DNA of 15,011 bases from Kitasatospora phosalacinea (GTDB taxonomy: Bacteria; Actinomycetota; Actinomycetes; Streptomycetales; Streptomycetaceae), in assembly GCF_000716545.1 (NCBI RefSeq), contig NZ_JNWZ01000103.1, forward strand, positions 1 through 15,011, in the 5' to 3' direction. Each line of letters opens with the position of its first letter. Positions within the stretch are counted from its first letter, which is position 1. A model generated the notes under the pieces. The model was not told where the DNA came from. It saw only the letters and a program-made list of their open reading frames with translations, and searched no databases. The translations under genes and the position numbers were made by a program. Shown piece after piece: positions 14,777 through 15,011 of the stretch.

Positions 14777-15011
14777 TGGCCGCAGGCCACCCCTCCGTCA
14801 GCCAAAAACCCAGACCAGCGAGTTGAACAAGCCTCAGCCATCCGGGCCGCCGGAGCGAAGCGGAGGCGCGCCCAGGCCCAGAGCGAAGCGGCGGGCCGCA
14901 CCGCGGCGAAGCCGCGGTGCCGGACACGCGGAGCGGGTCCAGGCCGCCCGAAGGGCGGCCCCCTCGCGCGGAGCGCGAGGCGAACCGAAGGGCCGAAGGC
15001 CCGTAGGGACC
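14777..15011. other. Linear-replicon telomere: series of GAA/GGA-loop palindromes
   Basis: Eight hairpins are visible: 14777-14789 (loop GCA, 5 bp); 14848-14868 and 14876-14896 (GCGAAGC cores with outer 4-bp stems and purine-purine mismatches between); 14898-14920 (10-bp perfect stem, loop GAA); 14922-14940 (loop GGA, one mismatch, containing CGCGGAGCGGG); 14942-14960 (8 bp, GAA); 14962-14980 (8 bp, GGA); 14990-15002 (5 bp, GAA). Tightly packed palindromes with GNA loops and GCGAAGC mini-hairpins are the known fold of Streptomyces telomere 3' overhangs, which are filled in by terminal-protein-primed synthesis. The extreme end, read inward, starts GGTCCCTACGGG, not the archetypal CCCGCGG. Whether 15011 is the true physical end cannot be seen from sequence alone. 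Confidence 0.8.

Noticed and set aside
14821..15011. CRISPR-like regular repeats near the right end
   Set aside because: The units are palindromes of different sequence, not identical direct repeats with unique spacers; telomere hairpins explain them better.

Overview
The window is a high-GC, strongly C/G-ending-codon sequence typical of Streptomyces or a close relative. It appears to run into the right-hand end of a linear replicon. The last ~235 bases (14777-15011) are a dense series of short palindromes. Most fold into hairpins with GAA or GGA loops, the signature of a Streptomyces telomere, although the extreme end is not the common CCCGCGG type. About 570 bp inward starts a leftward gene for a superfamily 2 helicase with C-terminal 'helicase associated' repeats, the TtrA-like type known from Streptomyces chromosome and plasmid ends. 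A translationally coupled 79-residue Cys/His-containing protein and a terminator hairpin follow it.

The left end (1-~1395) holds a second copy of the same helicase in the same orientation. It is reduced to the C-terminal half: it has motif VI and the helicase-associated repeats but no Walker A or DEAH box. It is cut off abruptly at the codons for the conserved GVDxPG segment. At that breakpoint begins a Tn554-like transposon: a 14-bp direct repeat pair, then three overlapping genes, tnpA (tyrosine recombinase), tnpB (large zinc-motif tyrosine recombinase) and tnpC (DUF6262-like coiled-coil accessory). A separately expressed, unrecognised 310-residue protein with two apparent winged-helix domains (5963-6895) follows and is probable cargo. 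A good terminator hairpin lies downstream of it. The right end of the transposon could not be located.

The middle (7191-11195) carries a leftward membrane-anchored M48 metallopeptidase, a rightward full-length ISL3-family transposase, and a leftward 171-residue orphan whose stop lies 11 bases from the transposase stop.

Together this is a subtelomeric accessory region. A terminal helicase gene has been duplicated, one copy has been broken at a recombinase-driven element, and ~10 kb of mobile and accessory genes lie between two ~1.4-kb direct repeats. Recombination between those repeats could delete or amplify the interval. No rRNA, tRNA, CRISPR array or recognisable terminal-protein (Tpg/Tap) gene is seen. 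All calls come from reading the sequence; no database search was done.
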